A stretch of 64,000 nt of DNA from assembly GCF_004000945.1 (NCBI RefSeq), contig NZ_BIMF01000003.1, positions 186,001 to 250,000 on the forward strand, given 5' to 3'. Positions 34,453 to 42,828 of this stretch are shown here, piece after piece (the stretch's first letter is position 1; every line of letters begins with the position of its first letter). The DNA comes from Paenibacillus lautus NBRC 15380 (GTDB lineage: Bacteria > Bacillota > Bacilli > Paenibacillales > Paenibacillaceae). The notes below the pieces were generated by a model. It searched no databases. It saw only the letters and a list, made by a program, of their open reading frames with translations, and was not told where the DNA came from. Position numbers and translations under genes: made by a program.

Positions 34453-34964
34453 AAGCATTTCGTAAACATCGTGGACGCCGCCTTGGAAGCAGCATAAGCC
34501 GACATCTGGGCCCGCGGAACTTTGGATGCATTCGAACTCACGGTCACGATAGCTCCGGAATGACGGCTCGCCATCCGCCTTACGACCGAGCGTGACGTGT
34601 AGAATACGCCGTGGGTGTTGACGTTGAAATGCGCCTTCCAATCCTCGTCGCGAAGCGACTCAACCCCACCGATTCGCAGCACTCCGGCAACGTTAACGAG
34701 AATCTCGATTGGACCGAGTTCCTCCTCAATCCGCTCGACCATCGCTTCAACCTCGGCACTGCAGCTGACATCCGTCCTGTAAGCCGCAGCCTGTACACCT
34801 GAGCTGCATAGATCGGCCGTAAGGCGGATCAACTCGGCCTCCTTCCGGTCGCATGCCGCGACAACGGCTCCTTGCCGGGCAAGGGCTCGTGCCACCGCTT
34901 CGCCAATCCCTTGGGCGGCACCGGTCACGAGGGCTACTTTCCCTCTAATACCTGTACTCTCCAT
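34437..34964 (-). pseudogene. dhbA: truncated 2,3-dihydro-2,3-dihydroxybenzoate dehydrogenase (dhbA)
   Basis: A short-chain dehydrogenase of the DhbA/EntA type that should be about 260 residues but stops after 175. The Rossmann motif TGAAQGIG is near residue 14, NVAG near 88, and the catalytic Ser and YxxxK (AYAASK) near 145-162. After MFTKCL the expected GLELA helix is replaced by DEKK and a stop from inverted dhbC DNA. The missing third holds the substrate-binding part and a main subunit contact, so the enzyme should be inactive. The ATG at 34964 has AAGGAG just upstream, overlapping the end of the esterase gene. In bacillibactin biosynthesis DhbA makes 2,3-dihydroxybenzoate. Confidence 0.8.
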
Positions 34965-34977
34965 GGTGATCATCTCC

Positions 34978-35820
34978 TTATACTTGAGGATGGAGGGCAA
35001 ACCATAACGCTCTGCTGATCAGGACAGGCAGCACGGACAAATGCCCTTCACCTTCAAATTCCTTGAATTCGGCATGCATGCCATACCCGGACTGAAGAGC
35101 CAGGCGTTCAGCGAGTTGGGATGCGCTGATGCAATTGCCGGTGACATGGGACCTCTCGAACTCTCCTGCGCCAAGCAGCAACCGTACAGGATATGGCTCT
35201 TCCTTGACGCGTTCGACAAAGCGCTGCTCCAGCTCTTGTAAATATTCCTGATTCCAGTGAATAGAAGGGCTGCCCGCGATATAACACGAGAATGCCTGCG
35301 GTTTAGCGAACATGGCGTAGAGCGTGAACAGCCCGCCTAGGGAATGACCGAATATCGTCTGGCGACGGCGGTCGATGTTAAACTCACCCTCGATCTGCGG
35401 TTTCAGTTCCTCCTCGATGAATTGCAGGAACTCAGCCGCTCCTCCCTGTTCCGGTACGGAACCCCCATCCAGCTTGTTCTTGAACTTCATGTTGGGGTAG
35501 GGCGTATAATCATAGAACCGATTCGGGGCATACTGCCCCTCCGTCTCGTAACCGATACCGACTACGACCGCCGGCAATATCCCAGTTTTGTCAGGCCTAT
35601 GGCACTGCAGGCGCAGTGTTTCGACCATCGTGTGAAACACGCTGTTGCCGTCCAGTAAATAGATGACCGGATATCCAGACGGCGGGGCCGGTCCCATCGG
35701 CTGTGCCACAATGATTCGGTAGCGGCGCTGCCCTACTCTCGAGCGCATCACCCAATGCTCCGCATGGGGCAGCTCCACGCTGCGCCGCATCATATCAACG
35801 TAAGGCGTATGATTGCTCAT
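34978..35820 (-). CDS. besA: siderophore esterase, BesA/Fes-like alpha/beta hydrolase
   Basis: A 280-residue esterase of the putative-esterase (IroE/BesA) family. YPVIYLLDGNSVFHTM near residue 50, IFGHSLGGLFTLYAMF near 160 with the nucleophile Ser, and a C-terminal EGEGHLSVLP with the catalytic His are visible. Such enzymes open the trilactone ring of ferric bacillibactin or enterobactin in the cytoplasm to free the iron. The start follows GGGAGGC. It sits between the siderophore-binding lipoprotein gene and truncated dhbA, downstream of a Fur box, so it is expected to be made under iron limitation. The reading frame is intact. Confidence 0.85.
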   Translation of the reverse strand: MSNHTPYVDMMRRSVELPHAEHWVMRSRVGQRRYRIIVAQPMGPAPPSGYPVIYLLDGNSVFHTMVETLRLQCHRPDKTGILPAVVVGIGYETEGQYAPNRFYDYTPYPNMKFKNKLDGGSVPEQGGAAEFLQFIEEELKPQIEGEFNIDRRRQTIFGHSLGGLFTLYAMFAKPQAFSCYIAGSPSIHWNQEYLQELEQRFVERVKEEPYPVRLLLGAGEFERSHVTGNCISASQLAERLALQSGYGMHAEFKEFEGEGHLSVLPVLISRALWFALHPQV

Positions 35821-35831
35821 GCAGTGCCTCC

Positions 35832-36890
35832 CTATTGACCCGTGATGGAGCGTACGACATCATCCACGATTTTCTCGTAGGCAATAAGGCCGCTTCCCAG
35901 CCAGTATTCGTTATTCGCTTCATACACCTGCCCATTCTTGACCGCCGGCATGCCCTTCCAGATCGGGCTTTCCGTCATTTCCTTTAAGCGTTCCGTTCCC
36001 TGATCGTAGGCGTTAATGACAAAAATATAGTCCGCATCCAGCTGTGGCAGTATCTCCAGCGAGATGTTAGCTGCATTCTCGTTCTCGACCAGCTTGGACT
36101 TGCCCAGTCCCAGATCCTGATGAATCACAAATCCGCAGAGATAATTTCCGCCCATCAAACTGACGCCTCTAGGGGCAAAACGAATGATGGCAACGTTCTT
36201 GTCCCCCACCACGGAATGAAGCTTCGCCTTCGCTTCGCTTGCTTTTTGCTGATAATTTTTCAAGGCAGTCTCGGCCTCCGAAGCTTTCCCAAGCAGTTCC
36301 CCCAAGGTGGTCAGCGATTTCTCAACATGACCGGAAGCATTTTTAAACACATACGTTGGCGCGATTTTGGCATATTTCTCATATGTACCGTCCGCGGCAT
36401 AGGTTTCGGTATGAAGCACGATGAGATCCGGTTCATAGGACATCAGGGCTTCTGGTGAAGGTAAGCCTCCTGAAAAATCAATCAGCGGGACGCCGTCCAG
36501 CTCCTGCTGCAAATAGGTGTGTCCCATTTTGCCGTTGGCCCATTGCGCCACAGGCTTCACGCCGAGCTTCAGCAAAGAATCCTCCATGTTCGGTGCAAAC
36601 ACTTTGTTCACGTCAGCCGGAATCTTCACTTCATGCCCAAGCTCATCTGTTACCGTTCGCTCCGTCTGCGCCGCCTCCCCTTCAGTCGACGACTGCGTTT
36701 CCTCCGTTGATTCTTTGCCATCCGCAACGGTGCCCGGCGTCTCGACAGCTGCCGGCTGATCGCCGCCCGCCGCTTCGGAATCCACCTTGCCCCCACAGCC
36801 TGACAACAAGCCTATGACGATAACACAGCACACAAGTGCTGATGTTTTGATCCTCCAACTTCTTTTTCCACGGTTAAAACGTTCTGCCAC
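35832..36890 (-). CDS. iron-siderophore ABC transporter substrate-binding lipoprotein
   Basis: A 352-residue FeuA/FhuD-type binding protein. The signal peptide ends in the lipobox LLSGC, with Cys32 as the lipid anchor. A low-complexity Glu/Thr/Ser linker to about residue 75 precedes the binding domain (TVTDELGHEVKIPADVNKVF). Later segments such as DLIVLHTETY and LDADYIFVINAYD form the two lobes and the spanning helix of class III binding proteins. The start is GTG at 36890, behind AGGAGGAG. A Fur box lies just upstream. No permease or ATPase genes are nearby, so it must work with membrane partners encoded elsewhere. It probably binds ferric catechol siderophores. Confidence 0.88.
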   Translation of the reverse strand: MAERFNRGKRSWRIKTSALVCCVIVIGLLSGCGGKVDSEAAGGDQPAAVETPGTVADGKESTEETQSSTEGEAAQTERTVTDELGHEVKIPADVNKVFAPNMEDSLLKLGVKPVAQWANGKMGHTYLQQELDGVPLIDFSGGLPSPEALMSYEPDLIVLHTETYAADGTYEKYAKIAPTYVFKNASGHVEKSLTTLGELLGKASEAETALKNYQQKASEAKAKLHSVVGDKNVAIIRFAPRGVSLMGGNYLCGFVIHQDLGLGKSKLVENENAANISLEILPQLDADYIFVINAYDQGTERLKEMTESPIWKGMPAVKNGQVYEANNEYWLGSGLIAYEKIVDDVVRSITGQ

Positions 36891-36906
36891 AATGTATCTC
36901 CTCCTG

Positions 36907-36925
36907 TGATAATGATTCTCAATTA
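36907..36925. promoter_or_regulatory. Fur box before the siderophore-binding protein gene
   Basis: TGATAATGATTCTCAATTA is a good match to the Fur inverted repeat (GATAATGATTATCATTATC), placed 17 bases from the GTG start. Iron-bound Fur would block transcription here. Confidence 0.8.
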
Positions 36926-36938
36926 AGTCGAGTATATA

Positions 36939-38153
36939 TTACATAGCAAACGATTCACCATGGCTTTTATCCAGAACTCCGTTTGGACTATCTCCTGTAA
37001 ACAGCAGCAATGCCTCGTCCAGCATTCTCGTCACGGCAAGAGCCGAATATTCGAACCAGGGATCGGACGAGATCATATAGACGCTGCCTCGAGCGACAGC
37101 TCGGAGCGTATGCCATTTCGCAAAATGCAAAAGTGCAAGCCAATAGCGGCGTGATGTGGCTTCAGGGCATACCGCAATCAGGATCCGCTCCGGATTGATC
37201 TGGAGCAAATCATCCAGCGTGATCTGTTGATTACGCATGGTATCCAGACCGCAGGCTTCATGGAGCTGCAAGTCCTGATACAGCACCTCCTCAAGCCCCC
37301 GGTTACCGTATATATAGAGGCTTTGCCCATATATCCGCAGCGCGGCAACACGCTCATTTCCTACCACTTGCTGCATTCGTGAGCGGGCATGCACCACCTT
37401 CCGTTCATACTGCTCGATCCAGGATTGTGCCTGTTCTGCTTTGTTCAGGAATGTTGCGATCATCTCCAGCTGCTTCCTCCACCCTGCTTGGGACGGAACA
37501 ATTAAGGTGGGGGCAATAGGCTCCAGCTTGGCGATTTCCTCTTGACCGAGATGATCCATACCGATAATGGCGTCAGGTTTGGCGCGGAATAGCTGCTCGA
37601 TATTTTCCTCAAAGCGGCTGTCCGGATAAGGGCTCGTCAATTTCAAGCGGGACTTGATCTCCGAGTTGTAGGCATTGTAGTAAAATGGGGTCCACTTCGC
37701 GTCAAGCGGCGCCGCGGCAGGAATGACATTCAACACCACAAGCTGCCCGATGATCGAAGAGGAACAGACCGCGATCAGCTGCCTCGAATTTCGGGCATAT
37801 TCCGACGGCGAAATGCCCACCTTCTTTTTAAAGATACGGCTGAAGTAGAACTCATCCTTATAACCGACTCGCTGTGCGATATCCCGAAGCCGATCGTCCG
37901 ATTCAGCCAAGTAACGCTTGGCGTGATTCATGCGGACATGCGTCAGGTAATCAATCGTGGTCTGGCCGAATGTCTTCTTGAACAGGTCCACGAAATACTT
38001 TGGACAAATATTAGCCATTCCGGCCAGTTGGCCAATGGTTAACGCCTCGTTATAATGACAATCGATAAACTCCTTAATCTCAACCAGGCTGGTTCTTCCG
38101 CTACGATCCAAATCCAATGCGCTATCTATGTTCAGCTCTTCTTCCGTACGCAT
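36939..38153 (-). CDS. AraC regulator fused to siderophore-binding domain (Btr-like)
   Basis: A 404-residue protein with the DNA-binding part first. Residues about 20-125 hold two helix-turn-helix units of the AraC family (LTIGQLAGMANICPKYFVDLFKK and RDIAQRVGYKDEFYFSRIFKK). Residues 130-395 resemble a FeuA-type substrate-binding domain without signal peptide (IEQLFRAKPDAIIGMDHLGQ). This order is the same as Btr of Bacillus subtilis, which senses ferric bacillibactin in the cytoplasm and activates the uptake operon. It starts 263 bases upstream of the binding-protein gene on the same strand and has its own perfect Fur box upstream. The ATG follows AAGGAGG. Confidence 0.9.
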   Translation of the reverse strand: MRTEEELNIDSALDLDRSGRTSLVEIKEFIDCHYNEALTIGQLAGMANICPKYFVDLFKKTFGQTTIDYLTHVRMNHAKRYLAESDDRLRDIAQRVGYKDEFYFSRIFKKKVGISPSEYARNSRQLIAVCSSSIIGQLVVLNVIPAAAPLDAKWTPFYYNAYNSEIKSRLKLTSPYPDSRFEENIEQLFRAKPDAIIGMDHLGQEEIAKLEPIAPTLIVPSQAGWRKQLEMIATFLNKAEQAQSWIEQYERKVVHARSRMQQVVGNERVAALRIYGQSLYIYGNRGLEEVLYQDLQLHEACGLDTMRNQQITLDDLLQINPERILIAVCPEATSRRYWLALLHFAKWHTLRAVARGSVYMISSDPWFEYSALAVTRMLDEALLLFTGDSPNGVLDKSHGESFAM

Positions 38154-38220
38154 GAGTTGCCTCCTTTTTACGATAAAACGATTTGCAGGCTATGCAGGCA
38201 TGTTTACCAGCTGTAATAAT

Positions 38221-38241
38221 TGATAATGATTATCATTTTCA
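38221..38241. promoter_or_regulatory. Fur box before the AraC regulator gene
   Basis: TGATAATGATTATCATTTTCA is a nearly perfect Fur site, followed closely by ATTGATAA, about 70 bases upstream of the regulator start. Confidence 0.88.
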
Positions 38242-38345
38242 TTGATAAAAATAGCATGCCATTTGCAGCGTGTCAATCCAAATTTGGAAGGAAATGCTTG
38301 TCTCCATGCTCTGAGTGAAACCTGTTAACAGGCTCCAAACCACGC

Positions 38346-38392
38346 AAAAAACCCGTCATCAGGCACTTTTGTCAAGTGTCCTGTGGCGGGTT
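38346..38392 (-). terminator. terminator of the HAD phosphatase gene
   Basis: On the minus strand AACCCGCCACAGGACACTT folds onto AAGTGCCTGATGACGGGTT with small mismatches, and six T follow. Confidence 0.75.
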
Positions 38393-38411
38393 CTCATTCA
38401 TAAAACAGCAT

Positions 38412-39212
38412 TTACGACAAGCAGTATTTCACCAATGCCTCGTGTACGCCGTCCTCATTATTCGAAGTTGTCACCGCATTGGCTGCAGCCTTGACCTCGA
38501 CCGGAGAGTTATCCATCGCAATCCCCATCCCTGCGTAGGTCAGCATCGTAATATCGTTGAAATAATTGCCGATGGCCAGCACCTCGTCCGGCTCATAACC
38601 TCTTCTTGCTGCCAACTGCTGAAGCGCACTTCCCTTGGATGCTTGACTATGCATCAGATCGATGAAGTACTCTCCGCTTCGCAGCATGTTGAAGGGAAGC
38701 GTCCACTGGCTCCAATCCGCGTAGACGCGGTCAATATCGGCGGATTCACCAAAGGTGGTAAATTTGACGACCGGGTCTGACAGCTCCTCCCATGACGGTA
38801 AGTTGCTTGGCAGCATCAAGTAGTTCTCGTACATCGAACGCACCGGGCCGGCAAGCTCCTCCACTTGGTCCACATACATCTCGAATGCGGTGTTCACGTC
38901 AAAATGCCCCCCGTGCTCACGGCAGTATTTCATGAAGGGCTCAAGCTGAAGCGGGTCCATACCGAACTGATGAACGATGTTATGGGTCTCCACTTCTACC
39001 GTTGCCGCACCGTTATGACTGATGACATAACCGCCTAGACCCATGCTTTTCATAAAAGGAATCGAATTCAGCGGTCCTCTGCCTGTGCACAGTACAATTT
39101 CCACTCCTTGTTTTGCGGCTTCCATCACGGTGTTCCGCGTTTTCTCCGTGATTTCATGATCATCATTCAGCAGCGTTCCATCCACATCGAGTGCTACCAA
39201 TTTGTATGCCAT
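38412..39212 (-). CDS. Cof-type HAD hydrolase
   Basis: A 266-residue phosphatase of the Cof/IIB HAD group. Motif I is ALDVDGTLLND at residue 7, motif II is VLCTGR near 41, Lys near 205 (SQASKGSAL) is motif III, and motif IV is IGNYFNDITML near 228. In many relatives motif IV is GDxxND; here the first Asp is Asn (GNYFND), a change seen in this subgroup. The cap domain is the C2b type. Such enzymes dephosphorylate sugar phosphates, flavin or pyridoxal phosphate, and the substrate cannot be told here. It is the last gene before a terminator, 39 bases after the pseudouridine synthase gene, and may be co-transcribed. Confidence 0.9.
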   Translation of the reverse strand: MAYKLVALDVDGTLLNDDHEITEKTRNTVMEAAKQGVEIVLCTGRGPLNSIPFMKSMGLGGYVISHNGAATVEVETHNIVHQFGMDPLQLEPFMKYCREHGGHFDVNTAFEMYVDQVEELAGPVRSMYENYLMLPSNLPSWEELSDPVVKFTTFGESADIDRVYADWSQWTLPFNMLRSGEYFIDLMHSQASKGSALQQLAARRGYEPDEVLAIGNYFNDITMLTYAGMGIAMDNSPVEVKAAANAVTTSNNEDGVHEALVKYCLS

Positions 39213-39250
39213 TCTCCATCCATCCTTTAGTCTCTATTTCTCTATCGTGA

Positions 39251-40006
39251 TCATGCCCTTCCGATCAAAGACAGTTCTTGTTCGGTCAGCTCCCGGTACG
39301 TCCCGATTTCAAGATTTTCATCCAATCGAAGCTCGCCCATGCTGACTCTTTTGAGATAAACGACTTTTTTGCCTACTGCTTCAAACATCCGCTTGACCTG
39401 ATGAAATTTGCCTTCATGGATCGTCAGCGAGATGCGGGACAGCTGGACACCGTCGCCTCTTTCCTCATGGGAATGGATCACCAGCTCTCCGGGCAAGGTC
39501 ACGTATCCGTCATCTAAGGTAACGCCCGCAGCAAACCATCGCACATCCTTATCGTCCACCCTGCCCTCTACAATCGCTTCATAGGTTTTCGGAATATGCT
39601 TTCGGGGCGATAGCAGCTCATGGGCTAATTTACCATCATTCGTAAGCAGCAGCAGTCCTTCCGTGTCTTTATCCAATCTGCCCACCGGAAACGGCTCGAA
39701 GATCAGGTATTCCTCATCCAGAAGATCCAGCACCGTACGGTCACGAAGATCCTCGGTCGCCGAAATGACGCCCGGAGGTTTGTGCAGCATGAGATACACG
39801 AATTCCCGATATTGCACGGTCTCCCCCTCAAACTCAATGATATCCGTATAAGGATCAACATGTTTACCGGGGTCCTTCATTACCGTTCCGTTGACCACGA
39901 TGCTCCCTTGTTTGGCCTTTTTCTTCAATTCGGCCCGCGAGCCGAATCCAAGATTGGATAACACCTTGTCCAATCTTTGCGTTGTTTTTTTGCCTTTAGC
40001 ACTCAT
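39251..40006 (-). CDS. RsuA/RluB-family pseudouridine synthase
   Basis: A 251-residue enzyme that isomerises uridine in ribosomal RNA. Residues 10-70 are an S4 RNA-binding domain (TQRLDKVLSNLGFGSRAELK). The catalytic loop PVGRLDKDTEGLLLLTNDG near residue 108 contains the essential Asp. HQVKRMFEAVGKKVVYLKR near 205 is the conserved C-terminal motif. The ATG at 40006 overlaps the stop of the RsmF-like gene by four bases (ATGA) and has GGAGGTGG upstream, so the two rRNA modification genes are coupled. The target is probably a 16S or 23S uridine; I cannot fix which. Confidence 0.9.
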   Translation of the reverse strand: MSAKGKKTTQRLDKVLSNLGFGSRAELKKKAKQGSIVVNGTVMKDPGKHVDPYTDIIEFEGETVQYREFVYLMLHKPPGVISATEDLRDRTVLDLLDEEYLIFEPFPVGRLDKDTEGLLLLTNDGKLAHELLSPRKHIPKTYEAIVEGRVDDKDVRWFAAGVTLDDGYVTLPGELVIHSHEERGDGVQLSRISLTIHEGKFHQVKRMFEAVGKKVVYLKRVSMGELRLDENLEIGTYRELTEQELSLIGRA

Positions 40007-41607
40007 ACCGATGTCCACCTCCACCCTGCCGGATACTCATTCTTCAATATTCCTGCCTGCCATTTGCCCCAACCGGCTGAGTATCCGTCTATACACACTA
40101 ACACATAACCCTTCGCTTCAGCACCCGATCGACAAATCACGCGCTCTTCCGGAATCGACAAGGTTTCCCCTTTCAAATACCGGACCGCTTCTCCGTCCTC
40201 GGAGGACAGGCTGACATATCTGACAGCCTCATCCGCTTGAAGCGCTGTAGCCAAGGGATGTCCAGGTATAAACCGTTCATTCTTCAACTGTCCCATATAC
40301 CATCCGGGACGAACCACTTTAAGCTGCTTCAGCCGCTCTTCCGGCAGGGGTGAGATATACACATGGTTCCCGTAGATTACGGGATAGCCAGTCAGCTTCA
40401 TAACCAGCTGCTCGCGGATAAAGGCTTGGAACAGATTGATCGCAATCGAACCCGATGGAGAATCTGCTCCGCTCCGGCGGGATGTCTGTTGGCGCGCTGC
40501 ACCTTTACCGTATTTCCCTGCTTTACCTGGGCGCTCCTCCCGAAGAGCTACTTTTCCTTTACGCTCACGGGGGTGCTCTGTGCGGGAGGATACAGCAAGC
40601 GACTCGTTGACCAAGGCATCTAGCTTGAATAGTGGAGCTTGTTCCCGTTCAGCCTCATGCATGTCCGGCTCGCCTTCCCGCTGAAGGACGGCCATGAAAT
40701 GCCCCTCGCCTCTGACCTTATGCGGCCACAATCTTGCGGTCCCGGAAAGCTGCTTCAGCAAGTCCTCCTTCACATTATCCTGTCCCGTCATCCAGTTCGT
40801 TTCCCCCGGAGAAAAAGATTCCGAATGATCCACCGGGATCACGTAAAAATCCGGCTGCTCATTCAGAAACTCCGCAATCATCCCTTCGTTCTCCTCCGGT
40901 GAGAAGGTACAGGTAGAATACACCAGCCGGCCTCCCGGGCAGAGCATGGCTGCCGCCGATTTCAGGATGTCCCGCTGCATCTCCGCAAACTTGAGCGGAG
41001 ACGATTCTTCCCAGTACTTCAGCATGGATTCATCTTTGCGGAACATCCCTTCGCCGGAGCAGGGGGCATCGATCAATATTTTGGAGAAAAAACCGGGGAA
41101 TGCACCTGCGATCCGCTCCGGATCCTCATTGAGCACCACGGCGTTCCGTACGCCGTACATCTCCAAGTTTTTGGCAAGCGCTTTGGTGCGGTCCGGATGA
41201 AGATCATTGCTGACCAATACCCCCTGCCCATTCAGCTTTGCCGCAATCTGCGTAGATTTGCCGCCGGGAGCCGCGCACAGATCCAGCACCCGATCCCCCG
41301 GCGTTACGCCAAGCAGTTCGACCGGAGCCATGGCGCTTGGCTCCTGGATATAATATAACCCCGCATGATAGTAAGGATGCCGTCCCGGACGCTCACCAGC
41401 CTGAGTATAATAACCGGTTGTACACCAGGGGATGGGCGCAAGGTCAAAGGGGGACAACTTCATGAATTCCTCTCTGCTGATCTTCAGGGTATTCACCCGA
41501 ATGCCCGCATTCGGGGCTTGTTCATAAGACTTCATAAAATTGTCATAGTTTTCGCCGAGCAGCGATTTCATCTTCGCCAGGAACGGCGAGGGCAGTCGTA
41601 ATGCCAT
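40003..41607 (-). CDS. RsmF/RsmB-type rRNA (cytosine-5) methyltransferase, copy 2
   Basis: A 534-residue Nol1/Nop2/Sun-family methyltransferase. LDLCAAPGGKSTQIAAKL near residue 110 binds SAM. SKILIDAPCSGEGMFRKDES near 175 and YSTCTFSPEENE near 230 carry the two cysteines. The C-terminal RNA-binding region ends in SAGWGKWQAGILKNEYPAGW. An extra charged, low-complexity linker near residues 330-385 (RERKGKVALREERPGKAGK) sets it apart from the copy at 32534-33922. It starts a probable three-gene transcript with the pseudouridine synthase and the HAD phosphatase genes. Both copies have intact catalytic residues, so they may have different rRNA targets. Confidence 0.88.
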   Translation of the reverse strand: MALRLPSPFLAKMKSLLGENYDNFMKSYEQAPNAGIRVNTLKISREEFMKLSPFDLAPIPWCTTGYYTQAGERPGRHPYYHAGLYYIQEPSAMAPVELLGVTPGDRVLDLCAAPGGKSTQIAAKLNGQGVLVSNDLHPDRTKALAKNLEMYGVRNAVVLNEDPERIAGAFPGFFSKILIDAPCSGEGMFRKDESMLKYWEESSPLKFAEMQRDILKSAAAMLCPGGRLVYSTCTFSPEENEGMIAEFLNEQPDFYVIPVDHSESFSPGETNWMTGQDNVKEDLLKQLSGTARLWPHKVRGEGHFMAVLQREGEPDMHEAEREQAPLFKLDALVNESLAVSSRTEHPRERKGKVALREERPGKAGKYGKGAARQQTSRRSGADSPSGSIAINLFQAFIREQLVMKLTGYPVIYGNHVYISPLPEERLKQLKVVRPGWYMGQLKNERFIPGHPLATALQADEAVRYVSLSSEDGEAVRYLKGETLSIPEERVICRSGAEAKGYVLVCIDGYSAGWGKWQAGILKNEYPAGWRWTSV

Positions 41608-41766
41608 ACATAAGTACCTACCTGTTCTATATCGTATCGTTTGAAGTATATTTCACCGTGCTGAAGCAAACATTCGCATGTTCCGCTCCGACTTTTAATA
41701 TTGTATAATAAACTACATTAAAAAGGACAAGTCCTTATTTATTATTAATCATTAGGGGGTGGATCC

Positions 41767-42294
41767 ATGAACCGCAAAAAAAAGAATAAATACACCGCAC
41801 TATACGCCTTCGGCGGAGTCTTCGTCTTATTGATTGCTGCACTCATTTTCTTGAACGGTCAAGGAGAAGCAAGCGAATTGTACGGCGGTAAGAAGGTCTC
41901 CAGCCTGAACCCGGCTACGCAAGAGCTCCTTAATGATCCGAACTACCAGCAAGTTATATTGCCGGATCAGCTGAAGAGCAAGGTCGACAACAAAGAGAAC
42001 TTCTTTGTGTACTTCTTTGCATCCGACTGTCCGCACTGCCGTGCGACGACCCCGGAACTGATGCCTTTGGCGGATGATGCCGGCATTACGATGCACCAGT
42101 ACAATCTTCGCGAGTATCAGGAAGGCTGGAGAGAGTACAACATCGAGTTTACCCCGACGCTGGTCTACTTCGAGAACGGTGCAGAGAAAGAACGCATGGT
42201 CGGCGGATTGAAACCGGAAGGTTCCAGTGAAGGCTACTCCATCGATGATTTCAAGCAATTCCTGGATAAGTATAAAGGGAGCGTGACGAAATGA
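41767..42294 (+). CDS. membrane-anchored thioredoxin-like protein
   Basis: A 175-residue protein with one N-terminal membrane anchor (TALYAFGGVFVLLIAALIFL), then an extracellular thioredoxin fold. The active site is SDCPHCRATTPEL, a CPHC motif like DsbA/BdbA-type proteins, which favours oxidising disulfide chemistry. The cis-proline motif is EFTPTLVYF near residue 130. The ATG follows AGGGGGTGGATCC. It overlaps the next gene, a PCYCGC lipoprotein, by four bases (ATGA), so the two are made together outside the membrane. The likely role is to oxidise or isomerise disulfides in secreted proteins, perhaps in the Cys-rich lipoprotein partner. Confidence 0.85.
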   Translation: MNRKKKNKYTALYAFGGVFVLLIAALIFLNGQGEASELYGGKKVSSLNPATQELLNDPNYQQVILPDQLKSKVDNKENFFVYFFASDCPHCRATTPELMPLADDAGITMHQYNLREYQEGWREYNIEFTPTLVYFENGAEKERMVGGLKPEGSSEGYSIDDFKQFLDKYKGSVTK

Positions 42295-42746
42295 ACCGCA
42301 CTCGCGCCATCCTCTTTACCTTCGTCATTTCGGGCATGCTGCTGACCGCATGCGGCGGTAAAGAATCCGCTGCCGGGCATCAGCACGGCGCCGATTCGGA
42401 ACGATATGAGACAACGGCCAGCTTGACGGTTATGCCGGAGTTCTTGTCGAGTTATACCGACAATACGCAGGCAACCTATGCCACGGTCGGTGAACTAGAG
42501 GACATCATTAAGGAAATCAAATGCTATTGCGGCTGCATGGATGAGGAGAACGGCTACCATGATTCCCTCCACCGCTGCTTTATTGCCGAGAACAAGGACG
42601 GCGAAGTCAAATGGACGGACCATGGCGCCCAATGCGGCATCTGCCTGACCGAACTGCAGGATGCCAAACGGCTCCATGACGAAGGAAAATCCGTCGAGGA
42701 AATCAAACAGTTCATCGATGACAAATATAAAGGTACCGAATCCTGA
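42291..42746 (+). CDS. PCYCGC-motif lipoprotein
   Basis: A 151-residue lipoprotein. The signal peptide ends in the lipobox LLTAC, so Cys21 is lipid-modified and the protein sits on the outer face of the membrane. The mature part has the family motif as KCYCGCMDE near residue 79, with later Cys residues in HRCFIAE and AQCGICLTELQDA. Six cysteines in the mature protein suggest metal binding or several disulfides. The histidine-rich AGHQHGAD segment near the N-terminus fits a metal-binding role. The function of the PCYCGC family is not known. Translation is coupled to the thioredoxin-like gene before it. Confidence 0.8.
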   Translation: MNRTRAILFTFVISGMLLTACGGKESAAGHQHGADSERYETTASLTVMPEFLSSYTDNTQATYATVGELEDIIKEIKCYCGCMDEENGYHDSLHRCFIAENKDGEVKWTDHGAQCGICLTELQDAKRLHDEGKSVEEIKQFIDDKYKGTES

Positions 42747-42764
42747 TTCTGTACGTTCATATAA

Positions 42765-42813
42765 AAAGAGCTGCCCAAAAGTAGATCCCTCTACAGACGG
42801 GCAGCTCTTTTTT
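42765..42813 (+). terminator. terminator of the thioredoxin-like/PCYCGC operon
   Basis: AAAGAGCTGCCC pairs with GGGCAGCTCTTT around a loop that itself has a short GTAGA/TCTAC stem. Six T follow. Confidence 0.88.
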
Positions 42814-42828
42814 CACTTGTTCCTAGGG

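Noticed and set aside
33923..35000. Intact short-chain dehydrogenase of unrelated function
   Set aside because: The protein ends after 175 residues where all relatives continue, and the DNA next to it holds dhbC pieces in both directions, which shows a broken dhbA rather than a short natural variant.
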